Assembly (NCBI GenBank): GCA_026982355.1 | Contig: JALSHG010000096.1 | Coordinates: forward strand, 1-47,509 | Length of the DNA: 47,509 bases | Direction of reading: 5' to 3' | From: Thermodesulfovibrio sp. | GTDB lineage: Bacteria; Nitrospirota; Thermodesulfovibrionia; UBA6902 | Part shown: piece after piece, positions 7,691 through 16,570 of the stretch | How positions within the stretch are numbered: the first letter of the stretch is position 1 | Layout: each line of letters starts with the position of its first letter | Notes under the pieces: generated by a model | What the model saw: only the letters and a program-made list of their open reading frames with translations | Told to the model about the DNA's origin: nothing | Databases searched by the model: none | Program-made: the position numbers and the translations under genes

Positions 7691-9454
7691 TCAGAATAAT
7701 CCCTTGACCTTGCCCGTTTCCGTATCCACATCCACCCGTCTGTAAGCGGGGTCGGAGCTGGTGCCCGGCATGAGTTTTATCGCCCCTGCCACGGGAACGA
7801 TAAATCCTGCGCCTTTATAGGTGAGGATGTCCCTGACGAGCAGTTTCCACCCCTTGGGCACTCCCTTGAGGTTGGGATTGTCCGAGAGGCTCAGATGTGT
7901 CTTGACCATGCACGTGCCGAGCCTGGAAATCTCGGGGTCGGCTTCCATCCTCTCGGCCTTTGCAAGGGCCTCGGGCGTGTATTCAACGCCGTCCGCGCCG
8001 TAGACCTGCTCGGCTATCATCTCTATGCGCGTCCTGACAGGCGTATCAAGCTCGTAGAGGAATTTGAAGTCATTGGGCTCATTGCATGCATCTATTACGG
8101 CGTCTGCAAGTTCAAGCGCTCCCTCACCGCCGTACTGCCAGTGCTTTGATACCGCCACGCGCGCGCCGGCTTCCTCGGCGATTCTTCTTACGGCATTGAT
8201 TTCGTTGTTTGTGTCCGTGTAGAATGCGTTTATGCAGACAACGGGGTTGATTCCCGCCTTTTTCACCGTGTTGATATGGTGGACGAGGTTCCTGCATCCT
8301 TCCTCGACCCAGCCGACGTTTTCTTTCATGTATTCCCCGGGCATCGGCCTTCCCGGTACCGGGATAGGCGCACCTCCGTGACACTTCAGCGCACGGATTG
8401 TGGCGACGAGGACCGCGGCGTTCGGTTTGAGTCCGGAGAACCTGCATTTCAGGTTCCAGAACTTTTCAAAACCTATGTCCGCGCCGAACCCGGATTCGGT
8501 AAGATGGTACTCACCGAGTTTGAGGCCGACCCTGTCCGCGATTATTGAGGACTGTCCTATCGCGATGTTTGCAAAGGGGCCCGCATGCACCAGCACAGGC
8601 TGCCCCTCGAGGGTCTGCATGAGGTTGGGATTAAGGGCCTCGACCATCCAGGCGGTCATTGCGCCTGCAACCTCAAGGTCCTCGGTTGTCACTGGATTGC
8701 CCTTTTTGTCGTAAGCGACAACGATTCTGCCCATGCGCTCCCTCATGTCCTTCAGGTCTGTTGCGACGGACAGTATTGCCATGACTTCCGACGAGACAGC
8801 GATTGCAAAACCCGACCTCATCATGAACCCGTCCATCTTCCCGCCGTGGCCTATGGTTATATCCCTCAGTGCCTGGGCGCAGAAGTCTATTATCCACTTC
8901 ATCTCCACATTGCGGGGGTCTATGTTGAGGCGTTTCTGCTTGCGTTTGGCCCATTGCTCGTCATCGTAATTGAACTCGTGCTGTATTCTCGAGGTAAGGG
9001 CCACCATTGCGAGATTGTGCGCATTCATGATCGCATTGATATCACCGGTGAGACCAAGCGAAAAAGGGGTCAGCGGTATGCACTGGCTGAGCCCCCCTCC
9101 CGCGGCGGAGCCCTTTATGTTCATGGTGGGACCGCCGGAAGGCTGCCTGATAGCGGCTATAACGTTTTTGTTTCTCTTGCCGAGCCCCTGCGTAAGCCCC
9201 ATCGTGGTCGTGGATTTACCCTCGCCCAGCGGTGTGGGTGTGATGGCGGTGACGTCCACATATTTGCAGTCGGGTTTATCCTTCAGGCGTTCGAGTATCC
9301 TCTTGAAATCCAGTTTTGCCACATAATGGCCGTGGGGCAGAAGTTCTTCCTTCTCAAGCCCCAGTTCTTCCCCTAACCGGTAGACCGTCTTCATGTCGGC
9401 TTCTGCAGCTTCAGCAATTTCCCAGTCGGCATGTTTGGTTGGATCAAGCGGCAT
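7691..9454 (-). CDS. fhs: Formate-tetrahydrofolate ligase
   Basis: The protein has 587 residues, slightly longer than the usual 555-560. It activates formate to 10-formyl-THF with ATP in the cytosol, an early step of the Wood-Ljungdahl methyl branch, or runs in reverse in C1 oxidation. The P-loop TPLGEGKST is at residues 74-82; further conserved blocks include [19 protein letters not shown] (about 103-121), TGDINAI, and the C-terminal [11 protein letters not shown]. The start ATG has AAAGGAGG upstream. It is monocistronic, with its own terminator, and divergent from the P-type ATPase. FolD (28859-30208) supplies the next enzymes of the pathway. Confidence 0.97.
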   Translation of the reverse strand: MPLDPTKHADWEIAEAAEADMKTVYRLGEELGLEKEELLPHGHYVAKLDFKRILERLKDKPDCKYVDVTAITPTPLGEGKSTTTMGLTQGLGKRNKNVIAAIRQPSGGPTMNIKGSAAGGGLSQCIPLTPFSLGLTGDINAIMNAHNLAMVALTSRIQHEFNYDDEQWAKRKQKRLNIDPRNVEMKWIIDFCAQALRDITIGHGGKMDGFMMRSGFAIAVSSEVMAILSVATDLKDMRERMGRIVVAYDKKGNPVTTEDLEVAGAMTAWMVEALNPNLMQTLEGQPVLVHAGPFANIAIGQSSIIADRVGLKLGEYHLTESGFGADIGFEKFWNLKCRFSGLKPNAAVLVATIRALKCHGGAPIPVPGRPMPGEYMKENVGWVEEGCRNLVHHINTVKKAGINPVVCINAFYTDTNNEINAVRRIAEEAGARVAVSKHWQYGGEGALELADAVIDACNEPNDFKFLYELDTPVRTRIEMIAEQVYGADGVEYTPEALAKAERMEADPEISRLGTCMVKTHLSLSDNPNLKGVPKGWKLLVRDILTYKGAGFIVPVAGAIKLMPGTSSDPAYRRVDVDTETGKVKGLF

Positions 9455-9877
9455 TTTAGTTTTTCCTCCTTTTGTTGTGTTTCGAAGTTATTTTGCCCCG
9501 CAGTCAAAGGACAAAGCATTAAGTTTTGTTACAGGGCGATGATGTTCGGTGTCAGTCGGAGCTTAAACCCTGCTCTCTGTTCTGGTGTGGGCTGATGGCA
9601 ACACCGGGCTACGAAGTATAAAACAGTAGCATAGAGCATACTTTGCTGTCAAACGAAATATCTCAATATATGAATAATTTCTCCTGTTTGTATTAAAATC
9701 ATTATTGCGGAAAGGAGACGGAGATAACGGGGAAGAGATAACCTGTTGCGAAACAAATGAAAATTCCGTTGCATAAGCGGGCATGGGAGTCCGCCGCAAA
9801 ACCCGCGGACTCCCATGCCCGCCTGCGATGCTTTCATGCAACTGCAAGGCAAACAACAAAGAAAAGAGAGGTATAAA
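9455..9877. other. Divergent intergenic region between fhs and the P-type ATPase
   Basis: This is 423 bases that must hold both promoters. The fhs side has a strong AAAGGAGG ribosome binding site near 9462-9475. The right part (9762-9854) is repeat copy E2. No -35/-10 pair of good quality is obvious for either direction. A minus-strand open frame over 9563-9889 is not credible as a gene. Confidence 0.5.
9762..9854 (+). repeat. Dispersed repeat copy E2 (medium form) before the P-type ATPase
   Basis: The L end is degenerate (TTCCGTTGCATAAG). The core is a perfect 18 bp inverted repeat, GCGGGCATGGGAGTCCGC at 9777-9794 and its complement at 9805-9822. The R end reads CATGCAACTGCAAGGCAAAC. The TTG start of the ATPase is 23 bases downstream. 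In this copy the usual TAA in the R end has become CAA, so a reading frame runs through the repeat into the ATPase. Confidence 0.9.
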
Positions 9878-12556
9878 TTGAACTGGCACCAGAAGGATAT
9901 CAAAGAGGTTTTCGAGTATCTGAAATCATCCTCCGAGGGACTGTCCTCCGATGACGCTGCGAAAAGGCTTGATGAGTACGGTCCCAATGTACTGCAGGAG
10001 TCCAGGAAAAAAACCCCTTTCATGATGTTTCTCGATCAGTTCAGGGATTTCATGATCATGATCCTTATGGCTGCTGCCGTGGTCTCGGGTATGATGGGAG
10101 AAGTCTCCGATACGATTGCCATCGTGGTTATAGTTATCCTCAACGCAATTATCGGTTTTGTCCAGGAGTACCGAGCCGAGAAGGCAATGAGGGCATTGAA
10201 GGAAATGGCGGCGCCCACGGCGCTGGTCTTTAGGGACCGGAAACCAGTGGATATCAATGCATCCGAGCTTGTACCCGGGGATGTGGTTCTGCTTGAAGCC
10301 GGCAGGATAGTGCCCGCTGATATGCGTCTTACAGAGGCCGCGCAGATCAGGATCGAAGAGGCCGCGCTCACGGGCGAATCCGTTCCGGTTGATAAAACCG
10401 CCGAGACACTCAGCGGCGGATCCATACCGCTCGGGGACAGGAGGAACATGGCCTTTAAAGGCACAACCGTTTCGTACGGCCGGGGCAGCGGCATAGTGAT
10501 TTCAACGGGCATGAAGACCGAACTCGGAAAAATAGCCGCCATGCTCCAGGGTGAGGAGGAAGTGAAAACCCCCCTTCAAAAGAGGCTTGCCAGATTCGGC
10601 CAGCGGCTCGGGCTTGCGGTCCTTGCAATCTGCGCCGTTGTTTTCATAACCGGCCTGTTAAGGGGTGAGCAACCGCTGATAATGTTTCTCACCGCGGTCA
10701 GCCTTGCCGTGGCCGCCATTCCCGAGGCCCTGCCCGCTGTTGTGACCATATCTCTTGCACTCGGCGCCAAGAAAATGGTCAGGCAGAACGCCCTCGTGAG
10801 AAAACTTCCGGCGGTCGAGACACTCGGTTCCGTTACCTATATATGCTCGGATAAAACAGGCACGCTTACCCTGAACAGGATGACCGTCGAGGAGATATAT
10901 GTAAACGGAAAAACACTCAAGAGCCCGGATGAACAGGAACTATCCTCGCCCGGCCCTCAACCGGCGGAACTTTTTTACGCCATGGCGCTTAACAATGATG
11001 CGGTTCAGAGCGGGGACGGCCGGATAATGGGTGACCCCACTGAAACAGCGCTTTTTGAAATTGCGGAACGGAGAGGGTTTAATAAAAACAGGCTCGAACG
11101 CGATTTTCCGAGAACAGCCGAAATCCCTTTCGACTCCGGCAGGAAATGCATGACCACATTTCATGAAGTCCGTGACAGGGCCGCGATTCCAAACACCCGG
11201 ATCATCTCCTTTACGAAAGGTGCCCTCGAATCGGTCCTCGACAAATCCACACATATTCTCTACATGGGAAAAACTGTGGAACTTACGGATACGTTCCGGC
11301 GGGAACTCATATCCGCAAACGACAGGATGGCCGGCGACGGATTAAGGACACTTGCCTTTGCGGAGAGACGCTGGGAGGCGCTGCCCGGAGAGATTACACC
11401 TGAGACTGCGGAGAACGCTCTTACCTTTCTCGGCCTTGCAGGATTGATGGATCCGCCCAGGGAAGAGGCAAAAGAGGCGGTCAGTATGTGCAGGACCGCT
11501 GGAATAAAGCCGGTGATGATAACGGGTGATCATCCGCTTACGGCAAAGAATATAGCAAAGAGACTCGGGATAATAAGCGACGGCGACGGCGTGATGACGG
11601 GGGCCGACCTCGACAGGCTTTCCATAGATAAATTCAAGGAGCGTGTGGAGAAGATAAGGGTCTATGCAAGGGTGGCTCCCGAGCAGAAGATTAAGATAGT
11701 CAGGGCGCTTCAGGACAAGGGAGAGTTTGTTGCAATGACGGGAGACGGTGTCAATGACGCACCGGCCCTGAAAAGGGCGGACATCGGGGTCGCCATGGGC
11801 GTTACCGGCACGGATGTGGCAAAGGAATCATCCCACATGATACTCCTTGACGACAATTTCGCAACCATTGTAAAGGCGGTCAGGGAGGGCAGGAGGATTT
11901 TCGACAATATCCGCAAGTTCATAAAATACACCATGACGAGCAATTCGGGTGAGATATGGACGATATTCCTGCCGCCTTTCCTGGGGCTGCCCATTCCCCT
12001 TCTGCCGATCCATATACTGTGGATCAACCTTGTAACGGACGGCCTGCCCGGACTTGCCCTTGCAGTGGAACCGGAGGAAAAGGGGATTATGAACAAACCG
12101 CCCAGGCACCCGAAGGAGAGCATATTCGCGCACGGCCTCGGCTACCATTTGTTCTGGGTGGGTCTTCTTATGGGTAGCGTGTCGATATTTACCCAGGCAT
12201 GGTTCATGAAGACGGGAGAGACCCACTGGCAGACCATGGTGTTCACTGTGCTGTCGCTGAGCCAGATGGGACATGTGCTTGCCATCAGGTCCGAGACGGA
12301 GTCTCTGTTCAAACAGGGGCTGTTCTCCAACAGGCCGCTCCTCGGCGCGGTCCTGCTGACTTTCCTTCTGCAGATGGCGACAATATACGTGCCTTTTCTG
12401 AATCCCGTCTTCAAGACAGCCCCGCTTACCGCCGGCGAACTGCTTGTCTCACTGGCGCTTTCCTCCATCGTATTCTTTGCTGTTGAGACTGAAAAATGGG
12501 TCAGAAGGAGAAGAGGCAGGTCAAGATTGAACATTAATGCAGAACCGGACAGGTGA
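9878..12556 (+). CDS. Calcium-transporting-type P-type ATPase (PacL/SERCA-like)
   Basis: With the TTG start at 9878 (AGAGAGG just upstream) the protein has 892 residues. A longer frame from 9815 would be translated from repeat DNA and is rejected. Motifs: TGES of the actuator domain (165-168), PEALP in M4 (282-286), phosphorylation site DKTGT (Asp325), TGDGVNDAPAL hinge, and the M6 segment NLVTDGLP (717-724), which carries cation ligands. These are the features of P2A pumps, which export Ca2+ (or Mn2+) from the cytosol with ATP. An N-terminal cation-ATPase domain and about ten TM helices are present. The substrate is inferred from family only. It is followed by a repeat-rich gap and priA. Confidence 0.93.
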   Translation: MNWHQKDIKEVFEYLKSSSEGLSSDDAAKRLDEYGPNVLQESRKKTPFMMFLDQFRDFMIMILMAAAVVSGMMGEVSDTIAIVVIVILNAIIGFVQEYRAEKAMRALKEMAAPTALVFRDRKPVDINASELVPGDVVLLEAGRIVPADMRLTEAAQIRIEEAALTGESVPVDKTAETLSGGSIPLGDRRNMAFKGTTVSYGRGSGIVISTGMKTELGKIAAMLQGEEEVKTPLQKRLARFGQRLGLAVLAICAVVFITGLLRGEQPLIMFLTAVSLAVAAIPEALPAVVTISLALGAKKMVRQNALVRKLPAVETLGSVTYICSDKTGTLTLNRMTVEEIYVNGKTLKSPDEQELSSPGPQPAELFYAMALNNDAVQSGDGRIMGDPTETALFEIAERRGFNKNRLERDFPRTAEIPFDSGRKCMTTFHEVRDRAAIPNTRIISFTKGALESVLDKSTHILYMGKTVELTDTFRRELISANDRMAGDGLRTLAFAERRWEALPGEITPETAENALTFLGLAGLMDPPREEAKEAVSMCRTAGIKPVMITGDHPLTAKNIAKRLGIISDGDGVMTGADLDRLSIDKFKERVEKIRVYARVAPEQKIKIVRALQDKGEFVAMTGDGVNDAPALKRADIGVAMGVTGTDVAKESSHMILLDDNFATIVKAVREGRRIFDNIRKFIKYTMTSNSGEIWTIFLPPFLGLPIPLLPIHILWINLVTDGLPGLALAVEPEEKGIMNKPPRHPKESIFAHGLGYHLFWVGLLMGSVSIFTQAWFMKTGETHWQTMVFTVLSLSQMGHVLAIRSETESLFKQGLFSNRPLLGAVLLTFLLQMATIYVPFLNPVFKTAPLTAGELLVSLALSSIVFFAVETEKWVRRRRGRSRLNINAEPDR

Positions 12557-12592
12557 AATTGCCGTAACACCTTCTACAATAATGCAATAAGA

Positions 12593-12728
12593 TGAGACTC
12601 CTGCAAAAGTGTGAAAATGCCCGCATGTGTCATTTCGACCGGAGGGAGAAATCTTCCGGCGGCGATGAATTATAAAGACCTCTCTATCCGTTCGGGGTGA
12701 CGGGGAGACGACTTTTGCAAGAGCCTCA
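12593..12728. repeat. Second palindromic repeat type (about 136 bp), one copy
   Basis: Outer arms TGAGACTCCTGCAAAAGT (12593-12610) and ACTTTTGCAAGAGCCTCA (12711-12728) match at 16 of 18 positions as inverted repeats. An inner arm starting GTCATTTCGACCGGAGGGAG (12629-12655) pairs imperfectly with 12674-12701. The motif TGTCATTTCGACCG(A/G)AGGGAGAAATC is, from memory, common as a dispersed palindrome in several environmental phyla. It abuts a copy (E3) of the main repeat whose left half is missing. Confidence 0.75.
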
Positions 12729-12738
12729 GATATCTGAA

Positions 12739-12779
12739 ATAAGCGGTTGGCGATGTTTTTATGCAACTGTAAGGTAAAC
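12739..12779 (+). repeat. Dispersed repeat copy E3 (L end lost) before priA
   Basis: Only ATAAGCGG plus GGCGATGTTTTTATGCAACT and GTAAGGTAAAC remain. The L arm appears to have been replaced or deleted where the second repeat type sits. The R end lies 10 bases before the priA start. Confidence 0.85.
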
Positions 12780-12789
12780 AGGGAGTCTC

Positions 12790-14769
12790 ATGCTTGCAAA
12801 TATCCTGTTCCCGATAAATGCGGAGGCCTTTACTTATATCGTCCCTGAAGAACTCGAGTCTGAGATAAGGCGTGGTTCGCGTGTGACGGCGCCTTTTAAA
12901 AAGAGCCTCAGGACAGGGGTCGTCACCGGGTTTGCCGCCGAACCGGCGGATAAGTCAAAGACCCTCAGGCCAATAAAATCCCTCCTTGATGATGAGCCTC
13001 TGGTTCCTGGGAACATACTCAGGCTTATCAGGTGGGTGGGTCAGTATTATATGTCCACTACAGGCCTCGCCCTCAGGAATGCCGTGCCCTCGGCTCTTTT
13101 TTCGGGGAAAACGCCGGGGAAACCGAGGATTACTTATGCCGGTGATATAAAGAAGCAGGAAACGCCCGTCCTTACACCGGGGCAGCGGAGGGTGTTGAAG
13201 GAGATAAACAGAGCGGACAAGGGCGTCTTTCTCCTTCACGGGGTCACGGGAAGCGGCAAGACGGAAGTCTATGTTAATGCCATAGAATCATTGCCTCCCG
13301 GCAGGCAGGCCATAGTCCTCGTGCCTGAAATCGCCGTCACCGTGCAGATAATCGACAGACTGCGGAGCTGCTTCGGCGATAAGGTTGTTTTTTTCCACAG
13401 CGGCCTCTCGCCGGGGGAACGGATAACATACTGGCGTAAAATGAGGAACGGAGAGGCGAGGGTGGTTATCGGGGTCAGGAGCGCGGTGTTCGCCCCCTTT
13501 GAAAACGCCGGTCTTATCATCATAGATGAAGAGCAGGAGACGTCATACAAACAGTCTGACGGCCTGCGGTACAATGCGCGGGACGTGGCCCTTGCAAGGG
13601 CCAAACTCGAGGGGCTGAAGGTGATTCTCGGCTCCGCAACACCGTCCATGGAGGCATTCCATGCCGCCCGGCGGGGGAAATTCAGGTATCTTGAAATCAA
13701 AAACAGGGTGGACCATAAATCCATGCCGCGCATTGAGATCATAGACATGACCGTTGAAGAAAAACAGACGTTTTCCCTCTCTAATAAACTCATAAACAGC
13801 CTGAAAGAAAACACCGCCGCGGGGTACCAGTCACTGATAATGCTTAACAGGAGGGGATACTCGCCTTTCTGCATCTGCGCGGACTGCGGCCATTCATATA
13901 AATGCCCTGCGTGCAGCATAACGCTTATATATCATAAAGATACAAAGACCCTGAACTGCCATTACTGCGGTTCACACCTGAAACCGGGCGATCTGTGCCC
14001 GAACTGCGGGGGCGCAAAAGTAAGGTATCTCGGCACCGGCACTCAGAGAATCGAGGAGGAACTCAATGCCTTGATACCGGAGCTTGCGGTCAGGAGAATG
14101 GACGGGGATACGACACGCAGGAAATTTTCACACTACAGCATCATCAAGGAGATGGAGGACAAGAAAATCGACCTGCTCCTGGGCACCCAGATGGTGGCGA
14201 AGGGCCATGATTTCCCGAATGTCACCCTTTCCGCCGTCGTATCCGCTGATATCGCGCTGAACATGCCTGACTTCAGGTCCGCGGAAAGGGCGTTTCAGCT
14301 CTTCATCCAGCTTGCGGGACGCTCAGGCCGGGGTGATACGCCCGGAAAGGCATACATACAGACCTACGAGGCAGGTCACTATGTCTTCGATTATGTGAGG
14401 AAGCACGATTACAAGGGATTTTACGAGAGGGAAATGATCCAGCGGAGAGAACTGTCATATCCGCCTTCCGGCAGGCTGTTGAGGATTATTTTAAGCTTCA
14501 GGAACAGGGATGCAGGTGAAAAAACCGTTGCCGCTGTTTCAAAGAAGATAAAAAAAATACGGCACACTCCTGCCGGTAAAGAAGCGGATATACTCGGTCC
14601 CGCCCCGGCTCCGATTGAAAAGATCAGGAATTTCTGGAGGTGGCATATCATACTGAAGGGGAAAAATTCCAGGAAGCTGCGTGAGCGTGCATCGGTTCTG
14701 CTGGAGGAAATGAAAGGGTGCAGGGGAATAAAAATCGATATCGATGTGGACCCGGTGAATCTTATGTAA
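12790..14769 (+). CDS. priA: Primosomal replication restart helicase PriA
   Basis: The protein has 659 residues, shorter than the roughly 730 of E. coli PriA but normal for many phyla. It reloads the replisome at stalled forks. The N-terminal DNA-binding domain covers about 1-100. The helicase core has Walker A GVTGSGKT (151-158) and Walker B DEEQ (246-249), where most homologues have DEEH. The zinc-binding insert has Cys 363, 366, 372, 375, 390, 393, 403 and 406. Later motifs (GTQMVAKGHDFP, QLAGRSGRG) are intact. Start ATG 12790 follows GGGAG. Its TAA stop (14767-14769) is the first codon of repeat copy E4. Confidence 0.95.
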   Translation: MLANILFPINAEAFTYIVPEELESEIRRGSRVTAPFKKSLRTGVVTGFAAEPADKSKTLRPIKSLLDDEPLVPGNILRLIRWVGQYYMSTTGLALRNAVPSALFSGKTPGKPRITYAGDIKKQETPVLTPGQRRVLKEINRADKGVFLLHGVTGSGKTEVYVNAIESLPPGRQAIVLVPEIAVTVQIIDRLRSCFGDKVVFFHSGLSPGERITYWRKMRNGEARVVIGVRSAVFAPFENAGLIIIDEEQETSYKQSDGLRYNARDVALARAKLEGLKVILGSATPSMEAFHAARRGKFRYLEIKNRVDHKSMPRIEIIDMTVEEKQTFSLSNKLINSLKENTAAGYQSLIMLNRRGYSPFCICADCGHSYKCPACSITLIYHKDTKTLNCHYCGSHLKPGDLCPNCGGAKVRYLGTGTQRIEEELNALIPELAVRRMDGDTTRRKFSHYSIIKEMEDKKIDLLLGTQMVAKGHDFPNVTLSAVVSADIALNMPDFRSAERAFQLFIQLAGRSGRGDTPGKAYIQTYEAGHYVFDYVRKHDYKGFYEREMIQRRELSYPPSGRLLRIILSFRNRDAGEKTVAAVSKKIKKIRHTPAGKEADILGPAPAPIEKIRNFWRWHIILKGKNSRKLRERASVLLEEMKGCRGIKIDIDVDPVNLM

Positions 14770-14862
14770 ACCTTAATGTTGCATAAGCCGACAGGGGAGT
14801 CCGGCGTAAAACCTCCGGACGCTCCTGCCCGCAGGCGGTGTTTTTATACCGCTGTAAGGTAA
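14767..14862 (+). repeat. Dispersed repeat copy E4 (medium form) starting at the priA stop codon
   Basis: The L end TAAACCTTAATGTTGCATAA begins with the priA stop codon itself. The inner palindrome is CAGGGGAGTCCGG and CCGGACGCTCCTG. The R end is TTTATACCGCTGTAAGGTAA. Confidence 0.9.
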
Positions 14863-14959
14863 AGTTGTGGCATAATTTGTTATAATTGAAAAATCGGCTT
14901 TTTATTTAGCGGCGGCGGGGCATGACCGCGGATGATGTTTTGATGCAACTGTACGGTTA
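14863..14959 (+). repeat. Degenerate repeat copy E4b
   Basis: A worn L end (GTTGTGGCATAA, 14865-14876) and a fair R end (GATGTTTTGATGCAACTGTA then CGGTTA, 14934-14957) enclose a middle with no preserved palindrome. It sits in tandem between E4 and E5, same orientation. A TATAAT at 14881-14886 within it has no suitable -35 partner. Confidence 0.55.
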
Positions 14960-14963
14960 GCGG

Positions 14964-15180
14964 TACCTTAATGTTGCACAAGCCGGCAGGGGAGTCCGCC
15001 GGAAAACCTTTATAAAGCGATTGGATATCGGAAATATGTCTTTATTGCAGGACGTAACGGAGAGTGAAATTCCAAAGGATGTCGATATGCCGTGCGGAAT
15101 ACTTCCTGAAGGTATCGCAGATAAAGCTTTTCCGCCTGACTCCCCTGCCCGCGGGCGGCATTTTTATGCCACTGTAAGGG
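14964..15180 (+). repeat. Dispersed repeat copy E5 (long form with core) before the PilZ gene
   Basis: L end TACCTTAATGTTGCACAA, arm GGCAGGGGAGTCCGCC, then a roughly 130 bp core (about 15004-15131) bounded by AAAACCTTTATAAAGC and GATAAAGCTTTT, then the arm GACTCCCCTGCC and the R end TTTATGCCACTGTAAGG. The R end is nine bases before the PilZ start and its AAGGGG serves as the ribosome binding site. The core is shared with copies E14 and E16. Confidence 0.93.
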
Positions 15181-15189
15181 GTACTCAGT

Positions 15190-15519
15190 ATGGGAAAGAG
15201 ACGATATAAGAGAATTGTCGACAGTCTGAATGCGGAGCTGATTCTGGACGGGGTTAATTATTCGGGCATTATAATGAATTTTTCCGAAAACGGCCTGTAT
15301 ATGGTATCAGCTACTGTATACAGCGGCATTGATATCCCCTCCAATTCAATAGTCGGACTAAAGTCCACCCTCCCTTCCGGGGATGTGCTCATGATGGACT
15401 GCGAGGTGAAATGGCTTCAGACCAAGCCTTCACCCTTCGGCGTTACATTCAGTATGGGGATGGAAATCAAATCGCCACCTGAAAAGTACAAGGAATTTCT
15501 CAAAACCCTGCGTCAGTAG
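15190..15519 (+). CDS. PilZ-domain c-di-GMP-binding protein
   Basis: This 109-residue protein is a single PilZ domain. The N-terminal R-x3-R-like motif is seen in GKRRYKRIVD (residues 2-11), and the D/N-x-S-x2-G motif in NFSENG (about 33-38); both are the c-di-GMP contacts in the family. The C-terminal part (VTFSMGMEIKSPPEKYKEFLKTLR) completes the barrel and helix. It is likely an effector that binds another protein after sensing c-di-GMP made by cyclases such as the one at 3224-4876. Start ATG 15190 is served by AAGGGG, which is the terminal part of repeat E5, so the repeat forms its immediate 5' leader. Confidence 0.88.
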   Translation: MGKRRYKRIVDSLNAELILDGVNYSGIIMNFSENGLYMVSATVYSGIDIPSNSIVGLKSTLPSGDVLMMDCEVKWLQTKPSPFGVTFSMGMEIKSPPEKYKEFLKTLRQ

Positions 15520-15612
15520 CAGCGGCAAAGAGCCTCCCGCTTTTACGGCGCGGTCTCCTGACCGGGGTTTATGACAACATCGGCGGCGACCTGAAGATAT
15601 CGCAGGGGGACG

Positions 15613-16167
15613 TTATTTTACGGGTTTCATATCCGCCGCGAGCCTGGCCGCTTCTCTCTCTTTTTCGGCGATTGCCTCTTCTATCTCATCGACTTTCTGG
15701 AAATCGTATTTCAGCTTCTCCTTGATGTTTCTCAGCCTGTTTGATTTGTATAAATTTCTTAGCTGCTCGCCCATGAGGAGCAGGAACTTTTCACGCTCTT
15801 TCTGCAGGTTATGCAGTTCAATCTTTAACCTGGTAAGCTCCGTCGCTTCGCCTGCAAACTGATGTATCCTGCCGGCAGCCTCCCTGATTGCGTGTACGCC
15901 CTTGTCCGCGGCTTCGCTTAATCTGTCTTTCAGCTTCCTTAGCTGGTCACGGGTTGTCTCGTCATAGAGGCCTTTCTCGGCGGACTTGGCGAGCTTGTCT
16001 CCCAGTTCCTTGAGGCGGTCCATTGTCTTGTCCAGATCCAGGACCGGTGTTTTCTTCCGAGAACTTCTACCGCATTTTGACTTTGCAGACCGTTTTGCCG
16101 TCGCCTTTGTTTTCGATGATGGTTTTTTTGTCTTCGGATCGGAGGAAGAGGATTTTTTATTTGCCAT
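15613..16167 (-). CDS. Basic-tailed coiled-coil protein, unknown function (paralogue of 42428-42853)
   Basis: The start at ATG 16167 (GGGAGG just upstream) gives 184 residues; a longer frame to 16359 has no ribosome binding site. Residues 1-45 are rich in Lys, Ser, Ala and Thr (histone H1-like: KTKKPSSKTKATAKRSAKSK). The rest is almost wholly helical and probably coiled-coil, with heptad-like Leu/Ile (DRLKELGDKLAKSAEKGL, LKIELHNLQKEREKFLLLMG). Residues from about 103 on align without gaps, by eye, to the 141-residue protein at 42428-42853, whose basic tail is at the other end. It could bind DNA, polyphosphate or membranes; no function is known. Confidence 0.8.
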   Translation of the reverse strand: MANKKSSSSDPKTKKPSSKTKATAKRSAKSKCGRSSRKKTPVLDLDKTMDRLKELGDKLAKSAEKGLYDETTRDQLRKLKDRLSEAADKGVHAIREAAGRIHQFAGEATELTRLKIELHNLQKEREKFLLLMGEQLRNLYKSNRLRNIKEKLKYDFQKVDEIEEAIAEKEREAARLAADMKPVK

Positions 16168-16249
16168 GTCGGCCTCCCGGGTTGAAACGTTATAAGTTAT
16201 AAATTGAATAATATGAAGTATAGCAGAACGGCGTGAAAAATCAATACCG

Positions 16250-16315
16250 GTTGAAATGCAATGCGTTATAAGTGTCTTTCCTGCAGCCTGCAATGTCCGT
16301 TCAACTGTAAGGTTA
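16250..16315 (+). repeat. Degenerate repeat copy E6 before a small membrane protein
   Basis: A worn L end (TGCAATGCGTTATAAG) and a recognisable R end (TTCAACTGTAAGGTTA) enclose TTTCCTGCAGCC. The R end lies 54 bases before the ATG at 16370, codirectional with it. Confidence 0.6.
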
Positions 16316-16369
16316 TGAACGGATTGTGATATACTACAAATAGTCAGACGCAGAGACAAAGGAGATTTT

Positions 16370-16570
16370 ATGGATTACAATAAGATTCTTCAGGATGCTC
16401 TGAACTACGCCCGGGAGAACATGACAGCCTCCGTATCCGCAGCGGTTATCCTTCTTTTCCTGCTCTTCAAAAGACCGAAGATATTCTTTTTACTGGTTCT
16501 GATTGCCCTTGCCGCTGTTGGAATCATGCAGCTTTTTCATCAGCTTGACACCATGATGCTGAAGCATTAA
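16370..16570 (+). CDS. Small membrane protein, unknown function
   Basis: This 66-residue product has a strong ribosome binding site (AAAGGAGA six bases before the ATG). Residues 1-19 are polar. There are two hydrophobic stretches, about 20-33 (SVSAAVILLFLLF) and 37-55 (IFFLLVLIALAAVGIM), separated by KRPK, so a helical hairpin is likely. A TATACT about 40 bases upstream (16329-16334) may be a -10 box. It is divergent from the basic coiled-coil gene at 15613-16167. No family is recognised. Confidence 0.6.
   Translation: MDYNKILQDALNYARENMTASVSAAVILLFLLFKRPKIFFLLVLIALAAVGIMQLFHQLDTMMLKH

Noticed and set aside
14881-14886. TATAAT as a promoter for the PilZ gene
   Set aside because: No acceptable -35 lies 16-18 bases upstream, and it sits inside a worn repeat copy about 300 bases from the gene.
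15021-15209. A 62-residue plus-strand frame (and 42891-43085 on the minus strand) covering repeat cores
   Set aside because: These frames run through repeat sequence into neighbouring DNA without a proper ribosome binding site. I keep the core peptide only as a hypothesis in the findings.
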